From Fimbriiglobus ruber (GTDB lineage: Bacteria > Planctomycetota > Planctomycetia > Gemmatales > Gemmataceae): a stretch of 64,000 nt of DNA. Below are positions 17,904 to 34,090 of the stretch, piece after piece (positions within the stretch are counted from its first letter, which is position 1; every line of letters starts with the position of its first letter). Location of the stretch: positions 542,712-606,711 of the forward strand of contig NZ_NIDE01000017.1 in NCBI RefSeq assembly GCF_002197845.1, in the 5' to 3' direction. The notes under the pieces were generated by a model. That model saw nothing but the letters and a program-made list of their open reading frames with translations. It was not told the origin of the DNA and did not search any database. The position numbers and the translations under genes are program-made.

Positions 17904-18908
17904 ATGCGGCACGTCAGGTCACTTCTCACCTTCGCCGCGGTCGCATTCGCGTTCGTTCTCGTGGCCCAGCCAGCCGACGCGGACGAAAAGATCAAGATGG
18001 ACGAGAAGACCAAGAAGGCCGTCGAAAACGCACTCGCGTACCTCAAGGACCAGCAGCAACCTGACGGCTCGTGGGGCCGGGACAAGAACACGGCCATCAC
18101 CTCGTTCGTACTCCTCGCTTACATGTCCAACGGGCACGTCCCGAACCAGGGGCTGTACGGCCCGGAGGTCGCCAAGGGCGTCCGCTTCCTCCTCGCCATC
18201 GCCCGGGACGACGGCTACATCGTCGCTCCGGGGGGAAACATGTACAGCCACGGGATGTCCACCCTGGTACTCACCCAGGTGTACGGGATGACCGGGGACG
18301 CGGAAGTGAAGAAAACGCTGAAAAAGGCGGTCGACCTGATTGTCAACACTCAGAACGGCGAGGGCGGCTGGCGGTACGATCCGGCCCCGACCGGGGCGGA
18401 TATCTCGGTCACGATCATGCAAGTCATGGCCCTCCGCGGGGCCAAGGACAGCGGCTTACACGTCCCCGACGCAACGATCAAGAAGGCCGTGGCCTACATC
18501 AACAAGTGCCACGACGGGCGGACCGGCGGGTACCGCTACCAGCCGTTTTCCGCCGGCGCCGGCTACGCCCGGACTGCGGCCGGCGTCTGCGTCCTGCAAC
18601 TCTCCGGCGACTACGAGGCGAAGCAGATCGCCCGCGCGGTCGATTACCTGGAGACGACCGGGGACGACCAGGCGGGGCATTACTGGTACGGCCACTATTA
18701 CGCCGCTCACGCCTTCCACCAGGTCGGCGGCAAGAAGTGGGAGGAATATTACACCCGCATGCGGAACCGCTTGCTCGCCACCCAGAAGCGGAACGGCGAG
18801 TGGTACGAGCCGCGGTGGGAAGGCAGCGTGGGCGCGCAATACCAGACCGCGATCGCGGTCCTCATCCTGTCCGTGCCGGCGGATTACCTGCCGATTTACC
18901 AGCGGTAA
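17904..18908 (+). CDS. Secreted squalene-cyclase/prenyltransferase-like repeat protein
   Basis: The 334-residue product has a signal peptide (LLTFAAVAFAFVLVAQPADA, ending near residue 26). The rest is an alpha/alpha toroid of repeats with QW-like motifs: QQQPDGSWGRD, QNGEGGWRYDP, GRTGGYRYQP and KRNGEWYEPRW. This fold is shared by terpene cyclases and prenyltransferase beta subunits, but the DxDD protonation motif of squalene-hopene cyclases is absent. Catalysis is therefore doubtful, and export also argues against a terpene cyclase. GGAGG at 17893-17897 fixes the start at ATG 17904. Similar proteins are abundant in planctomycetes, with unknown function. Confidence 0.8.
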   Translation: MRHVRSLLTFAAVAFAFVLVAQPADADEKIKMDEKTKKAVENALAYLKDQQQPDGSWGRDKNTAITSFVLLAYMSNGHVPNQGLYGPEVAKGVRFLLAIARDDGYIVAPGGNMYSHGMSTLVLTQVYGMTGDAEVKKTLKKAVDLIVNTQNGEGGWRYDPAPTGADISVTIMQVMALRGAKDSGLHVPDATIKKAVAYINKCHDGRTGGYRYQPFSAGAGYARTAAGVCVLQLSGDYEAKQIARAVDYLETTGDDQAGHYWYGHYYAAHAFHQVGGKKWEEYYTRMRNRLLATQKRNGEWYEPRWEGSVGAQYQTAIAVLILSVPADYLPIYQR

Positions 18909-18960
18909 CTCGCTGCTCTGGCTGGACGAGAGACGGGTATGATGCCGGCAGGAGGTGCCC

Positions 18961-19704
18961 ATGCCGATGCACGATTGGACCGGAGTCGAACCGACTATCT
19001 ACCACCACTTCCATCAGCGATGGTCGGTCGCGATAGCGGATATCCTCAACGCGGGGTTGTTGCCACCCGGGCTGTCGGCGTTGATCGAACAGCATACCGG
19101 TGGTGTGGTGCCCGACGTCCTCGCTGTCGAGCGGCGCCGGCGCCCCCGACTCTCCGGTAGCGGGACGATGGAGGCTCCTCAAACGCGCTGGAAGATCAGT
19201 GCTCGGACCGACGGGCTACACCTGCGGGCCAATCGTATCGCCATCCGCCACCGGTTGGGTGAAGTCGTTTGCATCCTCGAGATTGTCTCGCCCGGGAACA
19301 AAGCAAGTCGGTCGGCGGTGCGGCAATTTGTCGAGAAGACCATGGAATTCATTCGGGCCGGCGTGAATGTCCTGTTAGTCGATCCGTTCCCGCCGACGCC
19401 CCGCGACCCGCACTCGCTCCACAAGCTCATTTGGGACGAGATCGAGGAAGCCCCGTTTGAGACTCCGGGGGACGAACCCTTGCTGTCGGCATCGTATCGC
19501 GTCGGCGATGACGCCGTCGGCTTGCCGCCGGTGGCGTTTCTGGAGACCTTCCGCGTCGGGGGATCAGTGCCCGACATGCCCGCCTGGCTCGACCCCGACT
19601 CTTACGTGTCAGTGCCACTCGAACGCGCCTATCAGGTGGCCTGGGATGTATGCCCGGCGGATTACCGATATCTGGTCGAACACGGACGGTTTCCGGATGA
19701 ATAA
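18961..19704 (+). CDS. DUF4058 family protein
   Basis: The 247-residue product begins with MHDWTGVEPTIYHHFHQRW, the hallmark of DUF4058. It continues with the family segment CILEIVSPGNKA and ends with the AYQVAWDVCPADYR region. The LEIVSPGNK motif recalls PD-(D/E)xK nuclease-like folds, but no complete catalytic set is evident. Function is unknown; the family is expanded in planctomycetes and cyanobacteria. GGAGG at 18951-18955 supports ATG 18961, though ATG 18967 would also fit. Its stop is followed in the same frame by a short coding-like relic. Confidence 0.85.
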   Translation: MPMHDWTGVEPTIYHHFHQRWSVAIADILNAGLLPPGLSALIEQHTGGVVPDVLAVERRRRPRLSGSGTMEAPQTRWKISARTDGLHLRANRIAIRHRLGEVVCILEIVSPGNKASRSAVRQFVEKTMEFIRAGVNVLLVDPFPPTPRDPHSLHKLIWDEIEEAPFETPGDEPLLSASYRVGDDAVGLPPVAFLETFRVGGSVPDMPAWLDPDSYVSVPLERAYQVAWDVCPADYRYLVEHGRFPDE

Positions 19705-19734
19705 TCGGCGGAGCTGGTTTCGGTAACTTCACCA

Positions 19735-19839
19735 GGGCTTTTCGCCGCCGAAGAGAACTGGTTCTACGACCTGATCAAAGGCTACACCGACGACGGGCGG
19801 CGGCGGCGGTGGGAGTTCCGCCAGGGGGGATCGAGGTGA
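19735..19839 (+). pseudogene. Coding-like relic, C-terminal fragment of an unidentified gene
   Basis: An open stretch of 34 codons and a stop reads as an ordered, charged protein end containing FAAEENWFYDLIKGYTDDG and then RRRRWEFRQGG. It has no start codon and no upstream body, and lies in the same frame as the preceding DUF4058 gene beyond its stop. It is best explained as the remnant of a deleted gene or of a longer ancestor of the neighbour. I do not recognise the family. Confidence 0.4.
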
Positions 19840-19971
19840 CAAAGTGACAAAATGACCCGCAGACGCGGAGCCAGAATCTCACCTGATTACTGTTTGACTG
19901 CGGGCGTGTGCGACTGGAGAATGTCCCCACTCGGCTGTGCTCAATCCCCATTCCGCTGCAAGTGGTCACAC

Positions 19972-21174
19972 ATGATTCTCACTCGATCGATAACTCTTGC
20001 CGCACTCGCTTCCGCGGTGATGTTCTTGGCGGGAAGCGATCAATTGATGAATTCTACGGCTTCCGCGAAAGCTCCCCCTGCCGACGCCAAACTGTATGGT
20101 CCCACGGGCGAGGACAAACCCGTTCCGGCGGATTCGGCTCCCGAAACCGCACCGCTCCGGTGTCGGAGCGGGGACAGTTTGTACAAGCTATCGCGGCCAA
20201 GAAACGAAGTCGTACAGGAGGCTCCACGCAGGGGGCCGGGGCCCAAAGGCGGATTTCCGAATCCTAAACAAGCGGGCGGAACGGCTGTGATCTCGGTCGA
20301 TTACGAGGTCACCTCGGAGAAGGCGCTGGCCGGCGACCTGTCACTCATTCTCCGAACGGCAGACGGACAGGACGCAACGGTCTCGATCGGGAAACTGGAA
20401 AGGCGAAAAGGCACCATCGGCCTCAAAGTGGCCGACGCACCCTGGCGAAGGGGGCCGTTCGCGAGACCCGGTCCCGGGCCCGGACCTGGTGCGAAGGCAG
20501 CCGCCGGTTCGCTCCCGCAAAACTTCGAAATGTACCTGGTCCGCAACGAGAATCGTTACGGGAAGGAGTTAGCTCGCTCGTTCAAGGTCTCCAACTCGAT
20601 CATCATGGGTGAGACCAAGTTCGACAAGACGATGCCCCGTGACTGGACGACCGAGGAGGTAACGATCTTCTCGAAACCGCCGATCGAACCCCCGACGCCG
20701 AACGCCAACAAAGGGGTGGGACAAGATACCGCGCTTGCCGGCACAACGTCCCAGTTCTCGCAGCGGTATGTCGATCCCAAGCTGCCGCTCATTGGCGTGG
20801 ATGTGAAAGTCGGGTTCTGGCCGGTCGCGGGCGGGAGGGAGGACTGTCTGAGCAATCTGGTGCCCATTTACGACCAGAATTATCCCGACTCCGGAATGAC
20901 CAGGGTTCTTGCCAAGCCCGGTTACGCGGTCGGCGCGGTCGCGGTCAAAACGAATCACTTCGTGAACGCCATCCAGATCACATTCATGAAGCTAAAAGAG
21001 GACAATAGCGGTCTCGACACGAAAGACAGCTACGTCAGTGAATGGCTGGGGCCGGAAAAAGCCGGGATGAAGGAGACCAAGCTCGGTGGAGACGGCCGAA
21101 AGGTGATCGGCGTAGTCCTGAACAAAGGTGCCATTCTGGACGGCATGGCTCTGGTCATGGATTCAAAGCGTTGA
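19972..21174 (+). CDS. Secreted protein of unknown function with a jacalin-like C-terminus
   Basis: The 400-residue product has a signal peptide (MILTRSITLAALASAVMFLA). A Pro/Gly-rich linker (PGPGPGPG) sits near residue 165. The N-terminal half contains an immunoglobulin-like beta stretch (VISVDYEVTSEKALAGDLSL). The last 100 residues have the rhythm of a beta-prism lectin: GYAVGAVAVKTNHFVNAIQI, then SEWLG, then GGDGRKVIGVVLNKG followed by AILDGMALV. A carbohydrate-binding role is therefore possible but rests on pattern only. The start ATG 19972 is chosen because it begins the signal peptide; no clear Shine-Dalgarno sequence precedes it. Confidence 0.65.
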   Translation: MILTRSITLAALASAVMFLAGSDQLMNSTASAKAPPADAKLYGPTGEDKPVPADSAPETAPLRCRSGDSLYKLSRPRNEVVQEAPRRGPGPKGGFPNPKQAGGTAVISVDYEVTSEKALAGDLSLILRTADGQDATVSIGKLERRKGTIGLKVADAPWRRGPFARPGPGPGPGAKAAAGSLPQNFEMYLVRNENRYGKELARSFKVSNSIIMGETKFDKTMPRDWTTEEVTIFSKPPIEPPTPNANKGVGQDTALAGTTSQFSQRYVDPKLPLIGVDVKVGFWPVAGGREDCLSNLVPIYDQNYPDSGMTRVLAKPGYAVGAVAVKTNHFVNAIQITFMKLKEDNSGLDTKDSYVSEWLGPEKAGMKETKLGGDGRKVIGVVLNKGAILDGMALVMDSKR

Positions 21175-21203
21175 CCAAGCTGGGCGAATCGAGCCCTGTT
21201 TTA

Positions 21204-21311
21204 TCAGAGCCTCTTCTCGATCATTTCGCGGAGCTCACCGGCCAGGAACACCGAACCGGTGATGTACAGCAGGTCGTCACTCCTTGGTTCGCGATGGCCG
21301 CCGTCAGGCTT
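21204..21311 (-). pseudogene. folC relic: C-terminal end of folylpolyglutamate synthase
   Basis: On the minus strand, about 36 codons before the stop at 21204-21206 read PDGGHREPRSDD, then LLYITGSVFLAGELREM and IEKRL. The D-L-x-x-(V/I)-TGS-x-(F/Y)-L-x-GE pattern is the conserved last strand-helix of FolC. The reading frame is closed upstream by a stop near 21336, and the remaining 380 or so residues of the enzyme are absent. It follows mgsA on the same strand. This is what is left of a deleted gene; a functional folC must lie elsewhere. Confidence 0.7.
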
Positions 21312-21378
21312 CCTTGTCGTCGGGATTTGGCGGCTTCAATGCAAGGCAGAAGGGAACGGCAGCATCCCGGCCGGATGC

Positions 21379-21765
21379 CTACGCCAGAAATGCGGACTTG
21401 GCGAGCAGGTCGGCGGACGCCCGGTTACTCGCGCACGGAATGTTCCAGACGACGGCCACGCGGAGTAACGCGCGGACATCTGGCTCATGCGGTTGGGCGG
21501 CGAGCGGGTCCCAGAAGAAGATGAGCAGGTCGATTTTCCCCTCGGCGATCGCGGCCCCGATCTGCAAGTCCCCGCCCTGCGGCCCACTCAAGAAGCGGTG
21601 GACCGGGAGGCCCGTTTGATCCGCGATGAGCGTCCCGGTCGTCCCGGTGCCGTGCAGGTCGTGCCGGGCGAGAACCTCGCGGTGGTCGGCACACCACGAC
21701 GTCATTTCTGGCTTCATCCGGTCGTGCGCGACCAGGGCGATCCGTTTGCGGGTGGCGGTGGTCAC
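21379..21765 (-). CDS. mgsA: Methylglyoxal synthase
   Basis: The enzyme converts dihydroxyacetone phosphate to methylglyoxal and phosphate, a glycolytic bypass when phosphate is short. The family signature is clear: [13 protein letters not shown] (His and Asp near the start), GTTGTLI phosphate-binding loop, and [13 protein letters not shown] with the catalytic Asp, followed by [11 protein letters not shown]. The 128 residues are close to the usual length. It starts at GTG, and its GGGGAG Shine-Dalgarno sequence is made by the last codons of fusA, whose stop is only six bases away. It is therefore translated as the last gene of the rpsL-rpsG-fusA operon, an unusual position. Confidence 0.93.
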   Translation of the reverse strand: MTTATRKRIALVAHDRMKPEMTSWCADHREVLARHDLHGTGTTGTLIADQTGLPVHRFLSGPQGGDLQIGAAIAEGKIDLLIFFWDPLAAQPHEPDVRALLRVAVVWNIPCASNRASADLLAKSAFLA

Positions 21766-21771
21766 GGTCGG

Positions 21772-23892
21772 TCACTCCCCGCGGATGCGCCGCACGGTCT
21801 CGTCCGGCGCCGGCTCGTATGAAAACGGCTCCATGCTCGACGCGGCCCGGCCCTGGCTGAGACTGCGGACGCGGTCGGCGTAGTCGAACAATTTCTCCAG
21901 CGGCACCTTCGCCCCGACCTCGGACGTCCCCCCGGCCAGCGACTCGGTGTGCTCGATCATCCCGCCGCGGCTGCTCAGGTCGCCGATAATGTTGCCGAGG
22001 AACTCGTCGGGCGTCGACACCCGGAGGCTCATGATCGGTTCAAGCAGGACGATGTTGTCCCTGGTCGCCTCGCGGTAGGCCTCGACCGCCGCCCGAGCGA
22101 AGGCGTCCTCGGTCGAAACCTGCGGGTCGAACCGGGCGGCCATGATCTTGGCCTGCACGTTCATCATCGGGAACCCGAACTCGCCGGTCTGGAGCGCGTC
22201 CTTGAGGGCCGCGTCGGCCGCGTGGCTCAACACAGCTGGCAACGCGTCGGACGACAGGAAGTTCGACACCGTCACCGGCGTCAGGCTCTTCATGTTGGTG
22301 AACTCGACCCGCAGCCAGGCGTACATTTCCCGCTCGCCGATCTTCCGCTTCACCTCGATCTCGACCGACCGCGGCCCGCGGAGCGTTTCCCGGAAGCTGA
22401 CCCGCGGCTTGCCGACCCGCACCTTGAGGCGGAAGTCGCGTTCGAGCCGGTGCTTCTTCACTTCCAGGTGCAGCGTCCCCATCCCGCTCATGAGCGTTTG
22501 GCCGGTGTCCTTGTCCGCCTTCACCTTGAACGTCGGGTCTTCGAGCTGGAGGATCGCCAGGGCACCCGTGAGCTTGTCCTTGTCCGCGCCGCTGTCGGGT
22601 TCAATCGACTGGCTCACGACGGCCTCGGCGAACGAGATCGTCTCCAGCAGGATCGGGTGCTGGGTCTCGCAGAGGGTGTCGCCCGTGACCGAATCCTTGA
22701 GCCCGATGACGGCCACGATGTCCCCGGCCGGCGCGGTTTCGACCTCTTCCAAGCCGCGGTTCGGGTCGGCGTGGACGTGGAACAGTTTGGCGATGTTCTC
22801 GCGCGAATCGCGGCCCGGGTTGTACGCCCGGGCGTTCGGCTTGAGGATGCCGGAGTAAACGCGGATGAAGAACCGGTGCCCGTTCGGGTGCCACGCGGCC
22901 TTGAACACGAGCCCGCAGAACGGCTCCTTGGGGTCCGGCTTCCGCTTCTCTTCCTTCTGAGTCTTCGGGTTCACCCCGGTCACGGGCGGCCGGTCGGTCG
23001 GAGCCGGGAGGTAATACGTCACCGCGTCCAGGAGTGGCTGGATGCCGATGTGTTCCCGCCCGCTGCCACAGAGAACCGGGTAAATCTTCAACGCCAGCGT
23101 CTGCTCGCGGACGAGCTGCCGGACCTTTTCGGGGTCCGGGGTCTGGCCTTCCAGCACGGCGGTCGTGATGAGGTCTTTCTCGTCGTGCTGGGTGAGAATA
23201 TCGAACAACTGGTCGCGGTACTTCTGAGCCACGGCTTCCTGGTCGGCCGGGATCGCCTCGACGGTGATCGTCTTGCCGTAGTCGGCCTGGTCGAAAAACA
23301 TCGCCTTCCATTCGATCAGGTCGATGATCCCGCTAAACGGCGTCGCGCTATCCTTGGGCGACCCGCTGCCAATCGGGATAATGATCGGAGCCGGGCGGCC
23401 GTGGGAAGCGAAATCCGGGGTCAGGCGTGCGTAAATGCTCTGGAGCGTCTGGGCGTAATTCGCCCCCACGACGTCCATCTTGTTGACGAACACCATCCGC
23501 GGGACGGCGTACTTGTTGGCCTGCCGCCACACGGTCTCGGACTGGGCCTCGACGCCCTTCTGGGCGTCGAACACGACCACCGCCCCGTCGAGTACGCGGA
23601 GGCTCCGCTCGACCTCGGCCGTGAAGTCGACGTGGCCCGGGGTGTCGATCAGGTTGACGGTGTACCCGCGCCACTGGAACGGGATGCACGCCGAGTAGAT
23701 CGTGATGCCCCGCTGTTGCTCTTCGGGATCGTAGTCGGTCTCGGTCGTCCCTTCGTCTACACCGCCGAGTTTGTGCTTGGCCCCGGCGTAGTAGAGGAGG
23801 TGTTCGGTGGTCGTCGTCTTCCCGGCGTCGATGTGCGCGATGACACCCAGATTCCGAATCAAAGCCAGGTCGAACCCGGATGACTTAGCCAT
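21772..23892 (-). CDS. fusA: Elongation factor G
   Basis: The product is the ribosomal translocase GTPase. G-motifs are visible: AHIDAGKTTTTEH (P-loop), RGITIYSA (switch I), DTPGHVDF and NKMD. Domains II-V follow to residue 706, the normal length. The switch I lead-in reads TTETDYDPEEQQRGIT where most EF-G proteins have a TMDWMEQEQERGIT-type sequence, so this may belong to a planctomycete-specific subgroup. It lies third in the str operon after rpsL and rpsG, but a 277-bp gap with inverted repeats separates it from rpsG. Confidence 0.95.
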   Translation of the reverse strand: MAKSSGFDLALIRNLGVIAHIDAGKTTTTEHLLYYAGAKHKLGGVDEGTTETDYDPEEQQRGITIYSACIPFQWRGYTVNLIDTPGHVDFTAEVERSLRVLDGAVVVFDAQKGVEAQSETVWRQANKYAVPRMVFVNKMDVVGANYAQTLQSIYARLTPDFASHGRPAPIIIPIGSGSPKDSATPFSGIIDLIEWKAMFFDQADYGKTITVEAIPADQEAVAQKYRDQLFDILTQHDEKDLITTAVLEGQTPDPEKVRQLVREQTLALKIYPVLCGSGREHIGIQPLLDAVTYYLPAPTDRPPVTGVNPKTQKEEKRKPDPKEPFCGLVFKAAWHPNGHRFFIRVYSGILKPNARAYNPGRDSRENIAKLFHVHADPNRGLEEVETAPAGDIVAVIGLKDSVTGDTLCETQHPILLETISFAEAVVSQSIEPDSGADKDKLTGALAILQLEDPTFKVKADKDTGQTLMSGMGTLHLEVKKHRLERDFRLKVRVGKPRVSFRETLRGPRSVEIEVKRKIGEREMYAWLRVEFTNMKSLTPVTVSNFLSSDALPAVLSHAADAALKDALQTGEFGFPMMNVQAKIMAARFDPQVSTEDAFARAAVEAYREATRDNIVLLEPIMSLRVSTPDEFLGNIIGDLSSRGGMIEHTESLAGGTSEVGAKVPLEKLFDYADRVRSLSQGRAASSMEPFSYEPAPDETVRRIRGE

Positions 23893-23918
23893 GACGACGC
23901 TCTCGACGGGCAGGAAAG

Positions 23919-24077
23919 ATTAGCCACAGAGATCGGAATTTAGCCACAGAGATCACAGAGGACACAGAGAAATACTAAATCGGTCAGGAATCATCTTCGG
24001 ATCGCGTCTACCGCATCGCCATTGCCGTTCCTCTTTTCATCTCTCTTCTCTGTGTCCTCTGTGATCTCTGTGGCTAA
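23919..24077. repeat. Perfect 32-bp inverted repeat of the 'gccacagag' family
   Basis: The arms at 23940-23971 and 24046-24077 are perfectly complementary over 32 bases, with a 74-bp spacer. Each arm begins TTAGCCACAGAGATCACAGA and is built of 9-bp units of ACAGAGnnC. A further partial copy of one arm (TTAGCCACAGAGATC) stands at 23920-23934. It lies between rpsG and fusA. It resembles the repeat at 921-1003 in layout and in the TTAGCCAC end, although the internal unit differs. Confidence 0.9.
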
Positions 24078-24108
24078 TTCTCTTTTGTATCCCCAGAAAC
24101 GACACCAG

Positions 24109-24148
24109 CTATCAGCCCCCGAGAATGCTCGGAAAAGCTGATAGCTGA
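24109..24148 (-). repeat. Hairpin between rpsG and fusA
   Basis: AGCTATCAGC (24109-24118) and its complement GCTGATAGCT (24137-24146) frame an 18-nt loop containing CCGAGAATGCTCGG, itself a small hairpin. No T tract follows on the minus strand, so it is more likely a processing or attenuation structure, or a second repeat-family insert, than a terminator. Confidence 0.6.
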
Positions 24149-24169
24149 GCGTTGTTCACCGACCGTATA

Positions 24170-24646
24170 TTACCACGCGAAGTGGCTGAACGCCTTGTTG
24201 GCTTCGGCCATCTTGATGGTCTGTTCGCGCTTGGCCATCGCCTCGCCTTCGCGGCGGTACGCGCCCATGAGTTCGTCCGACAGGCGGAGGAACATCGGGC
24301 GGCCGGTCTTGGCGCGGATGGCCGCGATCAGCCACCGGATCGCCAGCGACTGCTGGCGGTGCGGGCGGACCTGCATCGGCACCTGGTAGTTCGCCCCGCC
24401 GACCCGGCGGGAGCGGACTTCGAGGCTCGGCTTGATGTTTTCGATCGCCTGCTTGAAGACTTCGATCGGGTCGGCGTCCGGCATCCGCTTTTTGATCTGG
24501 TCCAGCGCCTCGTAAAAGACGCGGGTGGCGGTCGCCTTCTTGCCGTCGACCATCAGGCAGTTGATGAATTTGCTCGCCAGGATCGAGCCGTACCGGAGGT
24601 CCGGGACGAGCGTTTCGTGGCCGGCGGTGCGCTTTTTGGTAGCCAT
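24170..24646 (-). CDS. rpsG: 30S ribosomal protein S7
   Basis: S7 nucleates assembly of the 30S head by binding the 3' domain of 16S rRNA. Recognisable stretches are KFINCLMVDGKKATA near the start and GGANYQVPMQVRP with RWLIAAIRAKTGRPM in the middle. The 158 residues fit bacterial S7. The start ATG 24646 gives the usual MATKKRTA-type basic N-terminus. It follows rpsL after 132 bp, a gap that holds a duplicated short sequence (CGGCTTTCAGCGATCGGC twice). Confidence 0.96.
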   Translation of the reverse strand: MATKKRTAGHETLVPDLRYGSILASKFINCLMVDGKKATATRVFYEALDQIKKRMPDADPIEVFKQAIENIKPSLEVRSRRVGGANYQVPMQVRPHRQQSLAIRWLIAAIRAKTGRPMFLRLSDELMGAYRREGEAMAKREQTIKMAEANKAFSHFAW

Positions 24647-24778
24647 CGTGTGATAAACTCTCGGCTTTCAGCGATCGGCTTCAGCGGGTTAGGGTCGCGG
24701 CTTTCAGCGATCGGCCTTCAGCGTTTTCTCGTGAGTGAACGGGATCGTGCGGTTCGTGGCCGACCACCGGCCGCCGGG
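24647..24778. repeat. Duplicated 'CTTTCAGCGATCGGC' sequence between rpsL and rpsG
   Basis: CGGCTTTCAGCGATCGGCTT (24661-24680) and CGGCTTTCAGCGATCGGCCT (24700-24719 region) stand about 40 bp apart as direct repeats, each followed by TTCAGCG or TCAGCG. They enlarge a gap that is usually short in str operons. Their role is unknown; short dispersed repeats of this kind are common in planctomycetes. Confidence 0.6.
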
Positions 24779-25159
24779 TTACTTCCCTTCCTTCTTGGCC
24801 CCGTACTTCGACCGGGCTTGCTTCCGGTCCGGGACGCCCTGGCTGTCGAGCACCCCGCGGACGATGTGGTACCGGACGCCCGGCAAGTCGCGGACGCGGC
24901 CGCCGCGGACGAGGACGATCGAGTGCTCTTGCAGGTTGTGCCCTTCGCCCGGGATGTACGCGGTCACTTCGATCCCGTTCGACAGCCGGACCCGGGCGAC
25001 CTTCCGGAGGGCCGAGTTCGGCTTCTTCGGGGTCATGGTCTTGACGACCGTACACACGCCCCGCTTCTGCGGGCACCCTTGCATGGCCGGGTGCTTCGGC
25101 TTGGACTTCTGGGGCACCCGCGGCGTTTTCACGAGCTGGTTGATCGTCGGCATTCCCAA
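24779..25159 (-). CDS. rpsL: 30S ribosomal protein S12
   Basis: S12 lies at the decoding centre. The classic sequence is intact: [18 protein letters not shown] at the N-terminus, [20 protein letters not shown] with the Lys tied to streptomycin response, and the conserved loop [18 protein letters not shown]. It has 126 residues, normal. It is the first gene of the str group, about 220 bp after rpoC. Confidence 0.97.
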   Translation of the reverse strand: MGMPTINQLVKTPRVPQKSKPKHPAMQGCPQKRGVCTVVKTMTPKKPNSALRKVARVRLSNGIEVTAYIPGEGHNLQEHSIVLVRGGRVRDLPGVRYHIVRGVLDSQGVPDRKQARSKYGAKKEGK

Positions 25160-25382
25160 CCCCTATGTCTCACCCGCCGCCGGGACCACCCGCGACCGGC
25201 AGTAATCTCTGTGTTCCGTTAATGCGTCCGCCCGCCGTGGGCCGGCGGGCGAGACGGGATACCCCAAAGGGAAAGACTATTCAAGCAAATCTGCCCCCAA
25301 TCTTCCAGAGGGCTTTACCGAAAATGTCGCAAGTCGTTCGATCGTGGCCACAGGAGCCGCGATCGAACGGCGTTAAAAACGA
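25160..25382 (-). promoter_or_regulatory. rpoC-rpsL gap with two hairpins
   Basis: After the rpoC stop, CGTTCGATCG (25335-25344) pairs perfectly with CGATCGAACG (25360-25369). A second GC-rich hairpin, CGCCCGCC with GGCGGGCG, lies near 25229-25251. Neither is followed by a T tract on the minus strand. They may be attenuation or RNA-processing structures between the two operon halves. Confidence 0.5.
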
Positions 25383-29759
<4,377 letters not shown>

Positions 29760-29935
29760 AGTGACCCCTGAGAAACTGTCGGCTATCGTCTGTCGGTCGT
29801 CCGAAGGGCGGACGACCGGCGCGACCACCGACGGGGAATCCTCGATCGGTCCGAATCGCAAGTTGACAATTGGGGCGGCCGTGGGGCGGGAAAACCCGCC
29901 CCACGGCCAGCTTTTTCAGTCCTCGACGCGGCCGG

Positions 29936-33676
<3,741 letters not shown>

Positions 33677-34090
33677 CGGGGCTACTCCTTCCCGGAAACG
33701 GAAGCACGGCGACGCGAGCCGTCACCGCCACATGCGGCAACGGGGCTTGCGGCGTCCGGGGGAATGCGTTATTGGGTAATGAACAACCGGCGGGCAAGAC
33801 ACCGGCCTGTCCGACCCGTGGGACCACCGACCGACACCTCTGGGGGTATCATGCGATTAGGCTCCACAAGTGAGGCGACCGGGAAATAGACTCGGAACGT
33901 GTCGACTGTTCGGATCAAGTGGGCCGTGAGCATTGTCACCACTGGCGTCACGAGACGGCCCCCAGTCTGCTCCCGCAAGGGGAACACACCAATAGCCGGA
34001 AAATACGAACAGGTTTGCCGCACAAGAACATAATACCCAAGCGGAATGGCTTCGGCCACCCCGCCTGGGCACTTTTTTTGCTACGACCAA
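33677..34090. other. rplL-rpoB intergenic region
   Basis: This 414-bp gap carries no supportable gene. It contains a strong stem-loop close to rplL (see the separate terminator entry) and probably attenuator or promoter signals for rpoBC. I see no L10 binding or other named element with confidence. Confidence 0.4.
34036..34079 (+). terminator. Intrinsic terminator pointing against the rpl-rpo operon
   Basis: A 15-position stem capped by a TTCG tetraloop runs from CCCAAGCGGAATGGC to GCCACCCCGCCTGGG, with a few mismatches. It is followed by seven T on the plus strand (34073-34079). On the minus strand the same stem has A residues after it, so it would not terminate rplL transcription. It would stop an antisense transcript coming from the rpoB side. 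Confidence 0.55.

Noticed and set aside
17904-18908. Squalene-hopene cyclase call
   Set aside because: The catalytic DxDD motif is absent, the protein is half the usual length and it has a signal peptide.
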